Shown in pieces: positions 32,201 through 43,100 of a stretch of 64,000 nt of DNA. The translations under genes and the position numbers were made by a program. The stretch is from Branchiostoma floridae (taxonomy: Eukaryota; Chordata; Leptocardii; Amphioxiformes; Branchiostomatidae): positions 5,096,481-5,160,480 of the forward strand of contig NC_049992.1 of assembly GCF_000003815.2 (NCBI RefSeq), given 5' to 3'. The first letter of the stretch is position 1, and each line of letters starts with the position of its first letter. The notes beneath the pieces were generated by a model. The model saw only the letters and a list, made by a program, of their open reading frames with translations. It made no database searches and had not been told where the DNA came from.

Positions 32201-35200
32201 CATACATGTAATACGTGTGCAGGTTAGTGCAGAAGAACTTGGCACTGCATACATGTAGGTATTTCTAATGTCTACTAAAGCAATGATTGTGATGTAATAT
32301 GTGGCTCATATGTTTCCATAGCAACTGAGAAAGATCCTTGACGACCCCGAGGCGTCCCCTAATGACAAGTATGTCGCCATGGAGTTTCTAAAGAACGCAA
32401 ATATCGCGGCTGCCAAGGTGCTGCCAGGATGTCAGGATACGGGCACCGCCATTATCATGGGTAAGAATGACTCGTATACTCTTCTTGAAGCATGATGCTT
32501 TTTCAAGTAGCCAGCTGTGCAATGTGGCTTTCCTGCAGTTGAACTGTGTTTAGCCATGCGCACAGGGTCACCCCTACTCTTTAAACATCAAGTGTGTTGG
32601 TCTTTCATGTTAATTCATGTTTGATTAAGAAAGAAAGTAATGATGGGATTATTTCATGATACTAAACATCATGGACTCATTTTAGTTTCGGCTACACCAA
32701 TTTTAATTCGGTGTTACTGGATTTTTGCAGAATATAAATGGACCAGACGGATGACATTAAGTTTTTTAAAAATTATATAAAATAGGCATTCAATCTTCCA
32801 ATGTTTTATTTTTTACATTTTTAAAGCATGATTAAATACATGAAGAATAATTCAACAAAATAGCTAATGATGATGATAAAATCAGACGAAACATTTGGTA
32901 TAAAAATACATTATGTGCAAGCAGTTGCTGCGTGCCTATTAGTAGAATGCCACATCATTTCATTTTTTTCAATTTAGAAAAATCTAGGAACCAAGAAATA
33001 AAATTTGTTTCCTTTATGAACAGGTAAGAAGGGCCAGTATGTGTGGACAGATGGAAATGATGAAGAACACCTGGCAAGAGGGGTCTACAACACTTACACA
33101 CAGAAGAACCTTAGATACTCACAGGTAAGTCTACAACACCTACACACAGAAGAACCTTAGATACTCACAGGTAAGTCTACAACACTTACACACAGAAACT
33201 CAGGTACTCATAATTATGAATTGAACATTGTATGGTCAGTTGCAAAGTTGTTATCATAATTTTCTGTTGATCACCTTATTTTGTACTTTATGTGTGTGAT
33301 CAAAGAGAAAAGTCTAAATCTTTGTCCTTCTGTAAATTTTCCTTTTCTGCAAGTTTTAATGTTTTCAGTTACACGGTAATACACGCTAACAACAATGAGT
33401 AGTGGTGCGTACCTAAAGCCCAGACTTGGAATTGGACCTAAAATGTTTAGGTCCAAGGTCCAAGTCCAAAAAAAAACCTGAATGTCCGGAGCCAAGTCCG
33501 GACTTGCAAAAAGCAATCTGTCACTTATATTCCCTTTTTTTGTTCTAAACCATTTAAAACCTTCCATAGACAGTGAAATTTGCACTGAAACTTTTCGTGT
33601 TTACACTGGCTGTATATAATTTGCATGTATTTTTCACATTGCATTTCAATTCATAACAATGCAATTTTATATGCACCACCCCCCCTCCCCCTCAAAAAAA
33701 ATTTCTAGTGCACATAATATGCAATGATGGGTTCAGGTCCGGACTTAAAGTCCGAACCTGAACCTGAACTGCTGGACTTGAATCCGGACCTGAACCTAAA
33801 TATGAGTTTAGGTATGCACCACTAGCAATGAGTATATATATATATATCTTTTTAACTTAAGTTTGAAGTATTTTTACAAGAATTTGATGACAAATTGAAT
33901 TATAGTGAATGAAATGAAATAGTTATAATAGTTATAGTGAATGAAATGAAATAGTTATACTATTCTAATAGTGGTGATAATTTGGCAGGTGGCACCCTTG
34001 GACATGTTTAAAGAAGCCAACACGAAGACGAATCTCCCGGCGCAGATTGAGCTGTACGCCACGGGCTCCGACACCTACAACTTCATGTTCATTGCCAAGG
34101 GCGGGGGCTCGGCCAACAAGACCTTCCTGTACCAGCAGACAAAGGCTCTTCTTAACCCCGAAAAACTCACCAAGTTCATCGATGAAAAAATCAAGGTGCT
34201 CACCAGACTTTGAAATCTTTATGTAAAGACAATACATGTCTTAACAAGAATTCACAACCAAAAAATGATTTCTTGTTTTTCACTTTTTTCTTATTTTCCT
34301 GAACTCATTGACACATTTTCTTTCTTTGAATTTCAAGAATGAATGAGAAAAAAAACTGAAATTTCTTTGAAATTCCATGCATTTGTATTCTAATATAATA
34401 ATTGTATTGTGACCGTAATACGTGTAGCTCCTTTACTAGACTAAGTAGCTAAGTCTACATCATTGTAGCATGTACATTTTGTAATAATGAAGTATCATTC
34501 CGCTGTCATGACAAGGGGGGTGCAGCCTCATTTACCTCTGGGACAGCACTATTATCATAGTGCCATCTAGTGGCAAGAGGTATAATTACACTTAGATAAA
34601 GTCACTGTTACAAGAAGATTTTGGTTGCATGTGGTTTTAGATAGTTGACTTTGACTTTATTTGGATCCACAATTAACTTGACATGATCTCTGTTAGCTAT
34701 TCTTCCTGTGGTTCTGCACATAAAATACACAATACAATATCACATGATGGACATGACAAAAATATATTCCACTGTTGTACAGACCCTAGGGACAGCTGCC
34801 TGCCCACCCTACCACCTGGCCATCGTGGTGGGAGGACTGTCTGCTGAGATGACACTCAAAACGGTCAAGCTGGCCTCCACAAAGTACCTGGACTCTCTGC
34901 CCACTTCAGGTGAGTCAGGGTCTGAAGTTTTTGTAATGTGCTCACAAACAAACAAAGAAACAAACATGTACTCTCAAGTTTTGTTCCATGGCTTCTTATT
35001 GCATTATCAAATGAATTTGGTGCATGGTGTGTTTTAAAACTTAATTGCCAAATTAGGCAAATCCGGATGTTTTGAGTGACATCCATCACTCTTCTTCTGT
35101 GTCATTCTAATGATGCTGAAGAAGAGTGATGGATGTCAGCCGAAACTTACGGAAGTAATTCTCAATTTTTTGTCAATTTGTAGAGATTGAATAATGATTA

Positions 35201-37955
35201 TTGTATTTCAATAAAGTGTTTAAGTTTTTCTTTTTATTATTATTATTATTATACACCATAAAAGTTCTTTTTATCTTTATTACCTGCATGAAAAATGCAG
35301 GTATAGTTTCTCTTCTTATGCACTTAAGAATAGAATAATTGTTATTGATAGTTAAGTTTCCTGTCCTTGTCCAATTCCATTTGTCTTGTCTCTGTCTCTG
35401 TCAACAGGGTTAGCCCTTTGTAAAAGCACAGGCTAGTTGGGCAGCCCTGGCTGTGCGTGCTGAACAGCCAAACCAATAAATGAAAAAATATTCTCTTTTG
35501 ACTACACACATTTTAGGAAACGAGCATGGAAGAGCGTTCCGGGATGTAGAACTTGAGGAACAGGTGCACAAGCTGTCGCAGGTGATGGGAATGGGCGCGC
35601 AGTTCGGCGGGAAGTATTTCTGTCACGACGTGCGGGTGGTGAGACTGCCTCGTCACGGAGCGTCCTGTCCGGTGGGAATCGGTGTCTCATGCTCCGCAGA
35701 CAGACAGGTGATTCTTCATAATTTTTATCAGAAACCTTTAACCAAACTTTTTTCGATCCAACCCAGTTTCAACCAACAGCAACAACTTATTCTTGGAACA
35801 TCAATTCAAGAAAAATTCATCCAAATGAACTCTGTTCGCTTCCACCAGAGTGTGATTTCATAAATAGCAACGGGGGGCGTGGAATCAATGGAAGCGTGTG
35901 TAAGAAGCCTCTGTAATACAGATAATTATCACCCGGCCTGGAACAATCAAATATTATCGCGGCCCAGGTATGACATAAAACTGTTATTGATACTACGGGT
36001 CAAAGTACTGTTGGTAAACATTCATCTGCTGACCTGTCCCTGTTCTTCATCATCAGGCACTAGGAAAGATCACAGCGGACGGCGTGTTTCTGGAACAGCT
36101 GGAGGAGGACCCCTCCAAGTACCTCCCAGAGATCAAGACTGACCAGCTGAGCGGGGAGGTGGTGCAGGTGCTGCAAGTTTAACTCTGCCTCAAAATTGAA
36201 CAGGAACATGGTTTAATTCTAAACATCTTAACTGTAGTCCATATTTCAAATCTCTTCTGATGTTCCTAATTAGATTAAACACAACTCAAGCCTAAAGATT
36301 TGATGCTGACTTTTTTGTTATTTAGATTAACTTAAACCAGCCAACGAGTGACAGTCTATTTTACGTTTGATAGAGAGACTTTTTTTACACAACCACTGCT
36401 TTATTTCCAATGCTTTGTAGTAGTTGTGTAAAGAAGTGTCTCTTTATTCAGTGACGTACCAACCTGATGAAACTATTACTGTAACAGTAATACATTCTCC
36501 ATGTAGTTTGCCATATTTAATGCTGACATTCTTGTTGATCAGATCAACTTGAACCAGCCAATGAGTGAGGTTCTGAAGATCCTGAGCCAGTACCCGGTGA
36601 GAACGCGGCTGAGTCTGAGCGGCACCATGGTCGTGGCTCGGGACATCGCCCACGCCAAGATCCAAGAGCTGCTGGACAGCGGGCAGCCCATGCCACAGTA
36701 CCTCAAGGACCACCCTGTGTACTACGCTGGACCTGCCAAGACACCAGAGGTATTGTTGTTGTTATTGGGCAGGCTGATTACTACCACTTTGCAGCCAGGG
36801 GCTGAATTGCGAGGAGCTTACGATAAGTGGGGCTAAATTGCAAGGGTCTGGAGCGGCTGCCATTCTGCGTCACTCAGGTGTTACCCTGACTATGAAAAGT
36901 AACAAGTATATCAAAATCTCACTCATGGAACTTACTTGCCCAGGAAATGCACTTGCCCAAGCTGCACTTTCACTTGCCCAGGGCGATAGGGCTAGTGGAC
37001 TTGTCCAACCCTGGATTTACTGAGAAGAAGTGTGAGTAATTCTGTGTCCCTCCCCAGGGTTATGCTTCGGGCTTGCTGGGCCCCACCACGGCCGGCAGGA
37101 TAGACAGTTATTACGGTATGAGTGATAGTTTGTGAAGGTTAGTGTGTGTGAAGGTGATAGTGTGTGTCTGTCCCCAGGGTTACGCCTCCGGCTCGCTGGG
37201 CCCCACCACTGCCGGCAGGATGGACAGTTACGTGGACTCGTTCCAGGAGCAGGGAGGGTCCATGGTCATGCTGGCCAAGGGCAACAGGAGTAAGCAGGTA
37301 CATGCACAGGAGATACGGGGATATGCTACCACTACATCTATACACGTAAAGGACATACATGGATATGCTATTAGTACATGTTCGTAGTGTATCTATACAT
37401 GTACAGGACATACAGGGAAATGCTACCAGCACAAACTGTATCTGTATTTATATCATATCCGGGCCATGTTTACATTTGATTTTGGTGTTGTAGCTAGTCC
37501 GTATTTTACAGTACGGCCCGGGGCTCCATACAAAAGTATGAATGGTTGAAACTAGCTCGCTTGTGTGCGGCACTGTCAGAAATTAAAACAGCTAATCAAC
37601 TGTCTGCCCGGTTTGTTTGAATTAAACATTTTTTTCCTTTTGCTCTTTTTTGCGATAAACTTGGTCGGGTTGGCATGATATACATGATAGAGTTAATCTT
37701 TTGACATTTAAATTTTGTTAAATGTTTCTTCATCAGGTAACCAAGGCATGTAAGAAGCATGGCGGATTCTACCTGGGGTCCATCGGAGGCCCTGCTGCGG
37801 TGCTGGCCGAACACAGCATCAAGAAACTGGAGGTTCTGGAGTACCCCGAGCTGGGCATGGAGGCCGTCTGGAGGGTCGAAGTCGAGAACTTCCCGGCTTT
37901 CATCGTTGTCGACAACAAGGGAAACGACTTCTTCAAAGAATGGCAAACAGAGTGA
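29205..37955 (+). CDS. Class I fumarate hydratase (4Fe-4S fumarase), probably mitochondrial
   Basis: Interconverts fumarate and malate using a 4Fe-4S cluster. Eleven GT-AG exons: 29205-29370, 31584-31711, 32322-32460, 33024-33124, 33989-34195, 34783-34909, 35517-35707, 36057-36167, 36543-36749, 37178-37297, 37737-37955; 571 aa in frame. Near-colinear with E. coli FumA/FumB from about residue 40: [79 protein letters not shown]. The three cluster cysteines are C135, C254 and C348, with the 119- and 94-residue spacing of the family. The first ~30 residues are Arg/Leu-rich without acids, as in mitochondrial leaders. Most animals use the unrelated class II enzyme. Several exon edges are duplicated in adjoining introns. 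Introns rule out bacterial contamination. Targeting is inferred. Confidence 0.95.
29560..29866. repeat. GAAT / GAACAAAT simple-sequence array in fumarase intron 1
   Basis: Degenerate runs of AATGAATGAACAAATGAATG. The long reverse-strand open frames here (Ile/Phe/His/Ser-rich) are artefacts of the repeat. Confidence 0.9.
30026..31475 (+). repeat. Truncated copies of fumarase exon 2 5' edge plus acceptor
   Basis: The first ~65 bases of exon 2 with the preceding CT-rich tract and AG recur at 30026-30089 and 31413-31473, with shorter pieces near 29900, 30144, 30222-30258 and 31290. Shared words are CCTGTCCTCCCT, CTATGTGTCCAC, TTTGAGGTCCAGGGTA and ACCTGTCTGAAGGTG. Each long copy stops matching after CCTGAG and runs into TGA, so none could replace exon 2. 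The true exon is at 31584-31711. A piggyBac-type MITE splits the array. Confidence 0.88.
30271..31219. mobile_element. piggyBac-type non-autonomous element (949 bp, TTAA target)
   Basis: Ends CCCTCAAACCACCGTA and TACGGTGGTTTGAGGG are exact inverted repeats, flanked by TTAA on both sides (30267-30270, 31220-31223), the piggyBac rule. A second inverted motif GGGGTCAAAACTGACCCC sits inside the left end, again internally near 30468, and inverted near the right end (GGGGTCAGTTTTGACCCC). No transposase frame. Confidence 0.93.
33128..33210 (+). repeat. Tandem copies of fumarase exon 4 3' edge with its donor
   Basis: Directly after the exon 4 donor, TCTACAACACCTACACACAG, then AAGAACCTTAGATACTCACA and GGTAAGT repeats the exon end (33080-33130), and a third, shorter copy follows. 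The second copy keeps a complete CAG|GTAAGT donor about 48 bases downstream. Confidence 0.85.
33410..33824. mobile_element. hAT-type MITE, TAGTGGTGCGTACCTAAA ends
   Basis: Inverted ends TAGTGGTGCGTACCTAAA and TTTAGGTATGCACCACTA; flanks ACAATGAG and GCAATGAG (one mismatch). The interior is rich in GGTCCGGA/TCCGGACC words like 4197-4629. In fumarase intron 4. Confidence 0.85.
34640..34757. repeat. Dispersed repeat next to fumarase exon 6 (second copy 38108-38225)
   Basis: Both copies share GACTTTATTT, GATCCACAATTA, GTTAGCTATTCT, TGTGGTTCTGCACATAAAAT-like words, ACAATATCACAT and GGACATGACA in the same order. This looks like the reversed 3' end of a LINE. This copy stops 26 bases before the exon 6 acceptor. 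Confidence 0.75.
35405..35490 (+). mobile_element. SINE 3' fragment, same family as 12343-12571
   Basis: Shares GGGTTAGCCCTTTG-, GGCTAGTTGGGCAGCCCTGG and CTGAACA with the nested element at 12343-12571, then ends in AATAAATGAAAAAATA. It lies within 30 bases of fumarase exon 7. Confidence 0.65.
37058..37115 (+). repeat. Tandem copy of fumarase exon 10 5' edge with its acceptor
   Basis: TCCCCAG|GGTTATGCTTCG ... CTGGGCCCCACCACGGCCGG repeats the start of exon 10 (37178 on) about 120 bases upstream, including the polypyrimidine tract. It reads [19 protein letters not shown] and then meets a GT. At 58 bases its use with that donor would shift the frame. Confidence 0.85.
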
Positions 37956-38107
37956 AGATGTTTGGAGAAACTACTGCAGTATTAATAGAAAGTTTATTTG
38001 CAAATTCTTGCCCGAGGGCTAATTGCAACATGGGATATACAGAATACACAGTAAGCATACATAACATATATAAGACTTTGGTAATTCTATTAGACTTCAA
38101 GACTTGA

Positions 38108-38225
38108 CTTGACTTGACTTTATTTTGATCCACAATTAGCTTCAGTTAGCTATTCTCCCAGTGGTCCTCCACATAAAATACATCAATACAATATCACATA
38201 ACGGACATGACAGAAAGATAACAAA
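38108..38225. repeat. Second copy of the repeat at 34640-34757
   Basis: Begins with CTTGACTTGACTTTATTTTG and follows the same word order as the intron 5 copy. It lies 150 bases beyond the fumarase stop. Upstream, 37990-38040 (TTTATTTGCAAATTCTTGCC) belongs to another dispersed repeat also seen at 4931-4975 and, inverted, at 17549-17595. Confidence 0.75.
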
Positions 38226-39639
38226 GATAATCACACTAAAATTACATCAGATACATCATACATATGTGCATTACAAGAAGATCTGATTGGGATAACTTGT
38301 CAAAACTCTTTGTTAAATTGAAACAAATATAATTTTTGCAGCATGACATGTATACGTTTGTCAATGTGTTTGCCCGATTTATTTCTTAATGTCTGTCATA
38401 GGAATAAGGCTTTTACTTCAAGAAGATCACACTGGGCTAAATTGTCAGAACTCTACGCTAAATTGAAACAAGTACAATTTTTCATCAGCATGACCTACAC
38501 AATGAATTTGTTAGTCAATGCGACTCTTGTAGATGCCCAAATTATTTCTTAATGTCTGTCAAAATATTAAGGTTTACATTTTTGTGGGAGCTATTGGCCC
38601 AAATGCTATGAATGCTGTTTATCAATAAAGCCTGAATATGTTGTGATTTTAGACATTGTTGTACATTCAATCAGTTGTCAACATCACCAAACAAATGTAC
38701 ACCTTACCCTTGTAATATATTAGATCATCTCACAATGTGTTGGAACAGTCGTATTGTCAGCTGTAGTTATGCAGATGTATTACTTAGTTGAAGTTGTGTA
38801 ATACAACTGTCAATCTAAGGCCTAAAAGACGTCCTATACAATCTCACATAACAAGATGTACATTGTACAATGTCATGTACTTAACCGTTAAGAAATACAT
38901 GTATGTTGGCAAGACTATGTCTATGTACAGTCAGTCTCCAGTTATGACTACTGCAGGTATGTAAATTGTATACATCCCCAATTTGGTAACAAGAGGCTGT
39001 TTTTTACTATAGCACACTATATACATGTATGTAATGTAAGTGTCTTTACCTACATGTTGAACGAGAGAGTTAGATCTGGTTTTAATTACCAAAAATACCT
39101 TCCATGTGATATGTTTTGCTATAGCTTGACATCAAAAGAGTTTCTCGTTAAACTTAGTCAGCACGCACATGCTACCTATTCCACTAGGCTTGATCTCATT
39201 ACATACAGTAATATATACTCTCTGAACTTAGCTTCATTGTATGGTCTTAAAGTTTTTATGTCACATAACTTATCTGATTACATTCAGCCATGCATAACAG
39301 TATCATTCGATGAATATAGACGTTTGTACGAAATATACACCCTCCTGATGTTATTGTTTATAGATCATACCTCCGATTATTGCAATTTATTCCTGCCGCC
39401 AGGAAATCAAGTTAAATTACGCCAGTGACGTCAAAGTAAACACGGCAGCCCCTTAGACACCTGTTACCGCGACTCTTGAGACATGTAAAACGTTCTTTTG
39501 AGAAGCAGAAGGCAAATATTTGAAAAAAAAACAGGCAAATGTGTGTAATTTATCATGGTTATTACTGTAAAACATTTTCTTCAGTGATGTGGGTTATGAC
39601 AGTAAGGTGTGCCAAAAAATGAGCTGATCTTTTTTTTCT
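38226..39639. other. Intergenic, between convergent fumarase and TMEM26
   Basis: AT-rich. AATAAA at 38624-38629 is a possible fumarase poly(A) signal, 670 bases past the stop. A 124-codon frame at 39054-39428 has no features I recognise and I do not call it a gene. Confidence 0.45.
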
Positions 39640-39659
39640 AACCTTAAAACCGGAAGCTT

Positions 39660-40036
39660 GCAGCCTTGTTGCTGAAAATGAGGACAACCAACGATTCAGC
39701 ACTGACCGGCGCTCAGCCAATCAGGTAAACCCCTCCTGTTGTTGGAACGATGATTACCAGCCAATCACGTTGCCGCTTGACCGTAAGCGCCGACGCCATT
39801 GGTTGGTGACGGCCGGCCGCCACTGACGTAGTGAGAAGGACGCATCGCAGCACTCTCCAAGCAGAAGTTCGGTTCCGGCTGTTTTCTTACGTGTTTTAAG
39901 CGTTTATATCGGGCTTTCTACTTTGTGCTGCTTTCTTTATTGCGAAGAAGACATAAATAAAACAGCACAAAATAAAAATCACGATAAAACCCCCTCAAAC
40001 ACATAAGTTTAAAAAGTCGGAGCCGGACCTCTTGGT
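39660..40036 (+). promoter_or_regulatory. Promoter-like CpG/CCAAT region beside TMEM26 3' end
   Basis: Two CCAAT boxes (AGCCAATCAGG, AGCCAATCACG), an inverted one (CCATTGGTTGG) and a GC-rich stretch (GACGGCCGGCCGCC) within 120 bases, followed by TCTCCAAGCAGAAGTTCGG and a good donor (CTCTTG|GTGAGT at about 40034). It could be a promoter with a first exon on the plus strand, antisense to TMEM26. No downstream plus-strand exon is found. Confidence 0.3.
39936..39941 (-). terminator. Candidate poly(A) signal of TMEM26
   Basis: AATAAA on the minus strand, 161 bases after the stop codon at 40102-40104. Confidence 0.45.
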
Positions 40037-40101
40037 GAGTACATCACAGACCCTTAAGCCAGAGTCGTTGTTTGGAGCAGTTGTGGAAGGAGAGGATTTG
40101 C

Positions 40102-43100
40102 CTACAATGACTGCACTTGGTCGCTTTTAGATTCCTCGACTGCGGCGTCTTCTTCTTTGATGTCATAATTTGATTCCTCAGCTGTCTCTTCTTGTTTAAT
40201 GGCATAGTTCACGATGACTTCATCCAAGTCCATCCCTACCGCGGGGCCGGGGCTACTTTTCTCCTCTTTCCCGCAACAGATGATGGCGATGCGGTAGAAT
40301 TGCAGCACGATGAGCAGCGTGTTCTTCCCTACGAAGAAGAGGACGCCCTGTGTAAGAACGCTCTCATAGAAGATCAGATACAGCCGGAAGGCCAGGAATG
40401 GCCCGTCTTGCATGAAGATGGTAGTGACCATCGCGAAGACGTCAGGGTGGCAACAGCCGCAGACGATCAGATTCCTTTCCTGCACTTCCTCGGCGAGCCG
40501 CTGGATGGTGCTGCGGCGTTTGAGCGCTCTATCGCCGTTGGCTTCTTGCGACGGTTGTCCTTGCCCGTCAGCTACCTGAAGAAGAAAAATGAGAAGCTAC
40601 CTGAAGAAGAAACAGGAGAAGCTACCCGAAGAAGAAACTACCTGAAGAAGAAGAACCTTACTGGTAGCTACCCGAGTAACCTGAATAAAGCTAACAGACT
40701 GGTAGCTAACTGACTGGTAGCTACCAGTCAAAATAAAGAAGCTACCTGACTGAAGCTCCCTGACTACCAGTCTGCTTAGCTACCCGAGGCTACCTGGCTA
40801 GTACCAGACTGCTCAGCTACCTGAGAAAGAAGAAGCTACCTGAAGAAGAGGAGAGGGTTGGGAACCAACCTTACTGGTAGATACCAGTCAAAATGAAGAA
40901 GCTACCTGACTAGTAGTTACCTGACTGAAGCTACCTGACTACCAGACTGGTCAGCTACCTGAAGAGGAAAAAGCTACCTGACAGCTCTTCTGGAAGTTGC
41001 CGTCAGCAGTGCTCGCGTGTATCGCACCGGGGCGTGACTTCCTGGCTCTGGCCACGGTGAGGACGATGGTAAACTGCAGCAGGCTCCAGGTAAAAAGCGC
41101 CAGCGCGGTGTAGACGACTCGGTCTTGGTTCCCGACTCTCTCCTCTTCGAAGACTTGGAACAGCTCCACGATGTCGGCGGCCATGGCGACGTAGACCAAT
41201 AGGAGCTGAGATAGCTCGTCACGTGTCAGGTCTCCTCTCGGAAGCAGCCATCTCCCGATGACGAGGAGCATGACGAGGGCCTGCTCCAGCGCGCCCACCC
41301 AGTTCTCGATCGTTATCTCAGCCTGTCGTGTGGAACGATATTTTACCGACGAAAATAATTTCATCAGGTTGGTATAATATAGTATATAGGAAAGTTCTTT
41401 TTACACAACCAGTATGTAGTTACTTTGCTTACGTTTCCATGTCTCTCAGACAGCTTAAACTGAAGTTCTGCTTCTCGCCACTACATGTATACATGTTAGT
41501 CATGTTGGGGATTGTGCTCTCACCGGAAAAGCGTTAAAAAGGAAATATTTTATAAATAGTTTAAATATCAAATATCTTACGTCAATTCCAATGGATTGTA
41601 GATTCAACCTCTGGTCTATACCTCCTTCTGTGACATTTTCAGTCATGTTTCTGCACGGCTCCTGCAGTTCCGTCTTCTCCGCCAGGCGTCGCCTCAACTC
41701 GTCTAGCTCCAGTAGCCAGATTGAAGGAACGGTACAGCACAGGTAGAATAGCACGCAGGGCGAGAACCTGGTAGAGGGGGCGGAAGGGTTAGCGCGTGCG
41801 CCTTGACATCACGGTTAAAAACAAGGCTTTAAAGGCAATATTAGGGCGTATAAAGGAAGTATTCTGTATGAGGTAATATGGATGGTATTCACCTCTACTG
41901 CACTCATCCCACAATCTACCAAGAGGTTCTTGAGTTATGCCGACTACAAATATCCGGAAACACAGACACACCCAAAACAGCATCTCCGTTTTCATGGTGA
42001 TAACAAAGCACGCAAATGTTCCCGGAATTCGCAAAAGACTGCTTGGCTATTCATGGTTCAGTGCTGACTATGCTGAAATGTGACGGATAAAGTAATCTCC
42101 AAGCAGATTCCTCCGTGGCATAAGGCAGTAACATAAGCTGGGGAAGGACTTTAGCCGGCAGAGGAGTAAAATTGGCCACGCGGAATCTGCCGCAGGACGG
42201 AAAAACTCAAAGGCTATTATCAGACAATGAAACTGCGTTTTATTAGGAAGAAGGTGCGATTTCCCCCGGGCGTGCGGGACAAGGGATCCCGTCACGGTCG
42301 GCTGCAAGAGTTCATTGTGTTTTCTGTGACATCTGATTTCTTTTTTTGTCAATAACAGGAAAACAACAGCAAAACGTCAGCACGGCCAGTTTTACTCCTC
42401 TGCCGGATAAACTCCTTCCCCAGTTTATGTTACTGTCTTATGCCACGGAGGAACTGCTTGGAGATTAGGATAAAGGTCAAGGTCATTTGGTGTCACACAC
42501 CGATTTTTACTTCTTGTATGTGATGAAATAAGGACAATTTTAGTACAAATTTACCCTTGAAAATACCTCCCATATCATGTTGTATAACACATACGTAACT
42601 AAGTAAGATTTATCAAGTTTTAAAATTGAATGAATGAATGAAGATATTACGGACAAATGTTGCCACCAACAAGAGGCCTGTACTCGGTCCAAGTCATTTG
42701 AATACATATTAGCAGACTGAGAGTCTTGATAAACAAGACATTCCACCCTCCCCCTCTCTACTGTCACCCCAGCAAGGTCAGTACCGGGGTGTGCATAAAG
42801 ACAAAAAGGACACCTGGGTGAAGAAATGCAACGATTGTTTACTATTTTGACTATAACCAAGCAACGCATACGAGAGGCATGTTGTGCACTGACAATACTA
42901 TCACCCGAACAAGGACCGTACTGTGCATTTTAAAAAACAATTCAAAATAGAGGCGTAGACAATAGTGTTATACATCATCGCCATCTTGTATCATACAAGC
43001 TACTAAAACTCTATCATCCAATACAAGTATATATAAATTATGTATATAGATTGTATAAAATTTGATATAAGTTGAAATTGTACAAATTTTAGTTGAACTT

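Noticed and set aside
29205-37955. Bacterial contamination as the source of the class I fumarase
   Set aside because: Ten in-frame GT-AG introns filled with the same transposon types as the neighbouring animal genes.
39054-39428. 124-codon open frame
   Set aside because: AT-rich, no recognisable domain, no splice or promoter support; could be a remnant of a repeat.
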